From the NCBI GenBank assembly GCA_030641695.1, contig DAOWGY010000172.1:1-6636 (forward strand): DNA of 6,636 bases, written 5' to 3'. Within the stretch, counting starts at the first letter, position 1. The number at the start of each line of letters is the position of its first letter. The notes beneath the pieces are model-generated. The model did not search any database. It worked only from the letters and a program-made list of their open reading frames with translations, and was not told the DNA's origin. Positions 5,956 through 6,636 of this stretch are shown one piece after another. This stretch comes from Gammaproteobacteria bacterium (lineage in GTDB: Bacteria; Pseudomonadota; Gammaproteobacteria; Steroidobacterales; Woeseiaceae). Made by a program: the position numbers and the translations under genes.

Positions 5956-6636
5956 TTCCTGAGGGTCATCACCGAGCATCTCCGGCTCGACTTCGTCAGG
6001 TTGTTCTTCCTCGACCCGCGTGATTTTGGCCAGGACGCCGAATTTCGGGTGGTCGAAGTAGCGCAGGTCGCCATTCTTGAATATGCGGTTCTCCTGGATA
6101 CGGAAGCGAATCGGCTGCATTTCCCGGTCCTCGTAACCGAAGCCGATGCGATCGTCACCGTATGAGAACGCAGGTTCCTCGATGGCGACCGGATCCAGCG
6201 GAGATTCGGGATCGTTGAGTGTCAGGTCCACGACGAGGTGCAGGTAGCGGCTCAGGTACAACGTGAAGCTGCCTGTCAGTCCCTCGGGCGGCTCGCCGAG
6301 CGCCGGCAATTCGATCGCGATCGTCTCTTCCTGCGGGTAGGTTGCCTGCGTCCAGGCGAAATGCATGATCGGCTCATACACGTCGAGTTGCTCGAGTCGG
6401 CTCGCGATGTCGGCCATCGTGAATTCGTCCTCGATATGCAGGATGAATTCCGGATCCTGGGGTTGCTCCTCGGGTTCGATGTCGGCTTCTGCGGGCGCTG
6501 CTTCGGATAGCTGGTCCTCGAAGACGAATTCTCCCTCCATGGCCGACGGGACGAACTTCTCGGGTGGCTCGTCCGGCTCGAAGAGCTCGGTACCGACCGA
6601 GACGTTCTCGGCGTAGGAGAAGATGATGACCTCGAC
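5932..6636 (-). CDS. csiV: CsiV-family peptidoglycan-binding protein (N-terminus outside window)
   Basis: The frame is open on the minus strand from the window edge (6636) to a TAA at 5934-5932, giving 234 visible residues. The ATG at 6540-6538 is internal: the 32 codons upstream (VEVIIFSYAENVSVGTE and on) match the expected mature start of this family, so the signal peptide and true start lie to the right. CsiV of Vibrio cholerae is a periplasmic peptidoglycan-binding protein that supports LpoA/PBP1A-dependent wall synthesis. Family-like segments are YEPIMHFAWTQ, GSFTLYLSRYLHLVVDL and LRYFDHPKFGVLAKITRVE near the C-terminus. The protein is strongly acidic, with a Glu/Pro/Ala-rich stretch after the first segment and an acidic tail. 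Its 3' end overlaps the PAS/GGDEF gene. Proximity of csiV-like genes to nagZ is, as I recall, seen in other gammaproteobacteria, often with mfd beyond. The family call is firm; functional equivalence to Vibrio CsiV is inferred. Confidence 0.85.
   Translation of the reverse strand, partial: VEVIIFSYAENVSVGTELFEPDEPPEKFVPSAMEGEFVFEDQLSEAAPAEADIEPEEQPQDPEFILHIEDEFTMADIASRLEQLDVYEPIMHFAWTQATYPQEETIAIELPALGEPPEGLTGSFTLYLSRYLHLVVDLTLNDPESPLDPVAIEEPAFSYGDDRIGFGYEDREMQPIRFRIQENRIFKNGDLRYFDHPKFGVLAKITRVEEEQPDEVEPEMLGDDPQELLGSISQ

Noticed and set aside
5973..5989. Small CGAGC/GCTCG hairpin after the PAS/GGDEF stop as a terminator
   Set aside because: It has only five base pairs, sits inside the opposing coding region, and no clear U-run follows.

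Overview
The window reads as a chromosomal segment of a GC-rich gammaproteobacterium. The evidence is the gene order recO-pdxJ-acpS, a RlmD-type 23S rRNA methyltransferase carrying the 4Fe-4S cysteines, a NagZ-type recycling glucosaminidase and a CsiV-family protein. The last two belong to the periplasm-facing cell wall biology of Gram-negative gammaproteobacteria. I cannot name the genus from sequence alone. No tRNA, rRNA, CRISPR array, insertion sequence, phage gene or recognisable defence gene is visible.

Layout. (1) 1-2430, + strand: a tightly packed run of recO (5' end outside the window), pdxJ, acpS and a stand-alone DnaQ-like 3'-5' exonuclease, with gaps of 0, 7 and 2 bases. This looks like one transcription unit. 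(2) 2431-2589: a short gene-free gap almost filled by a nested inverted repeat (2461-2541). It has a 14-bp perfect core stem, extends to 21/23 matching positions, and encloses a second hairpin. (3) 2590-3906, + strand: rlmD, apparently intact. (4) 3907-4020: an AT-rich island followed by small dyads and a strong ribosome binding site, probably the promoter and leader of nagZ. (5) 4021-5955, + strand: nagZ followed 3 bases later by a PAS plus degenerate GGDEF protein, probably co-transcribed. (6) 5932-6636, - strand: a convergent CsiV-family gene that overlaps the preceding gene tail-to-tail by 24 bases and runs off the right edge.

The first block serves vitamin B6 synthesis, carrier-protein activation and DNA repair. 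RlmD modifies 23S rRNA. The right half is themed on peptidoglycan: NagZ trims muropeptides in the cytoplasm, and CsiV relatives bind peptidoglycan and support cell wall synthesis. A signalling-type protein sits between them; its GGDEF domain has lost several residues normally needed for diguanylate cyclase activity.

Most of the window is ordinary housekeeping DNA. The items most worth a second look are the structured repeat at 2461-2541 and the degenerate GGDEF protein coupled to nagZ. I found no convincing new multi-gene system.
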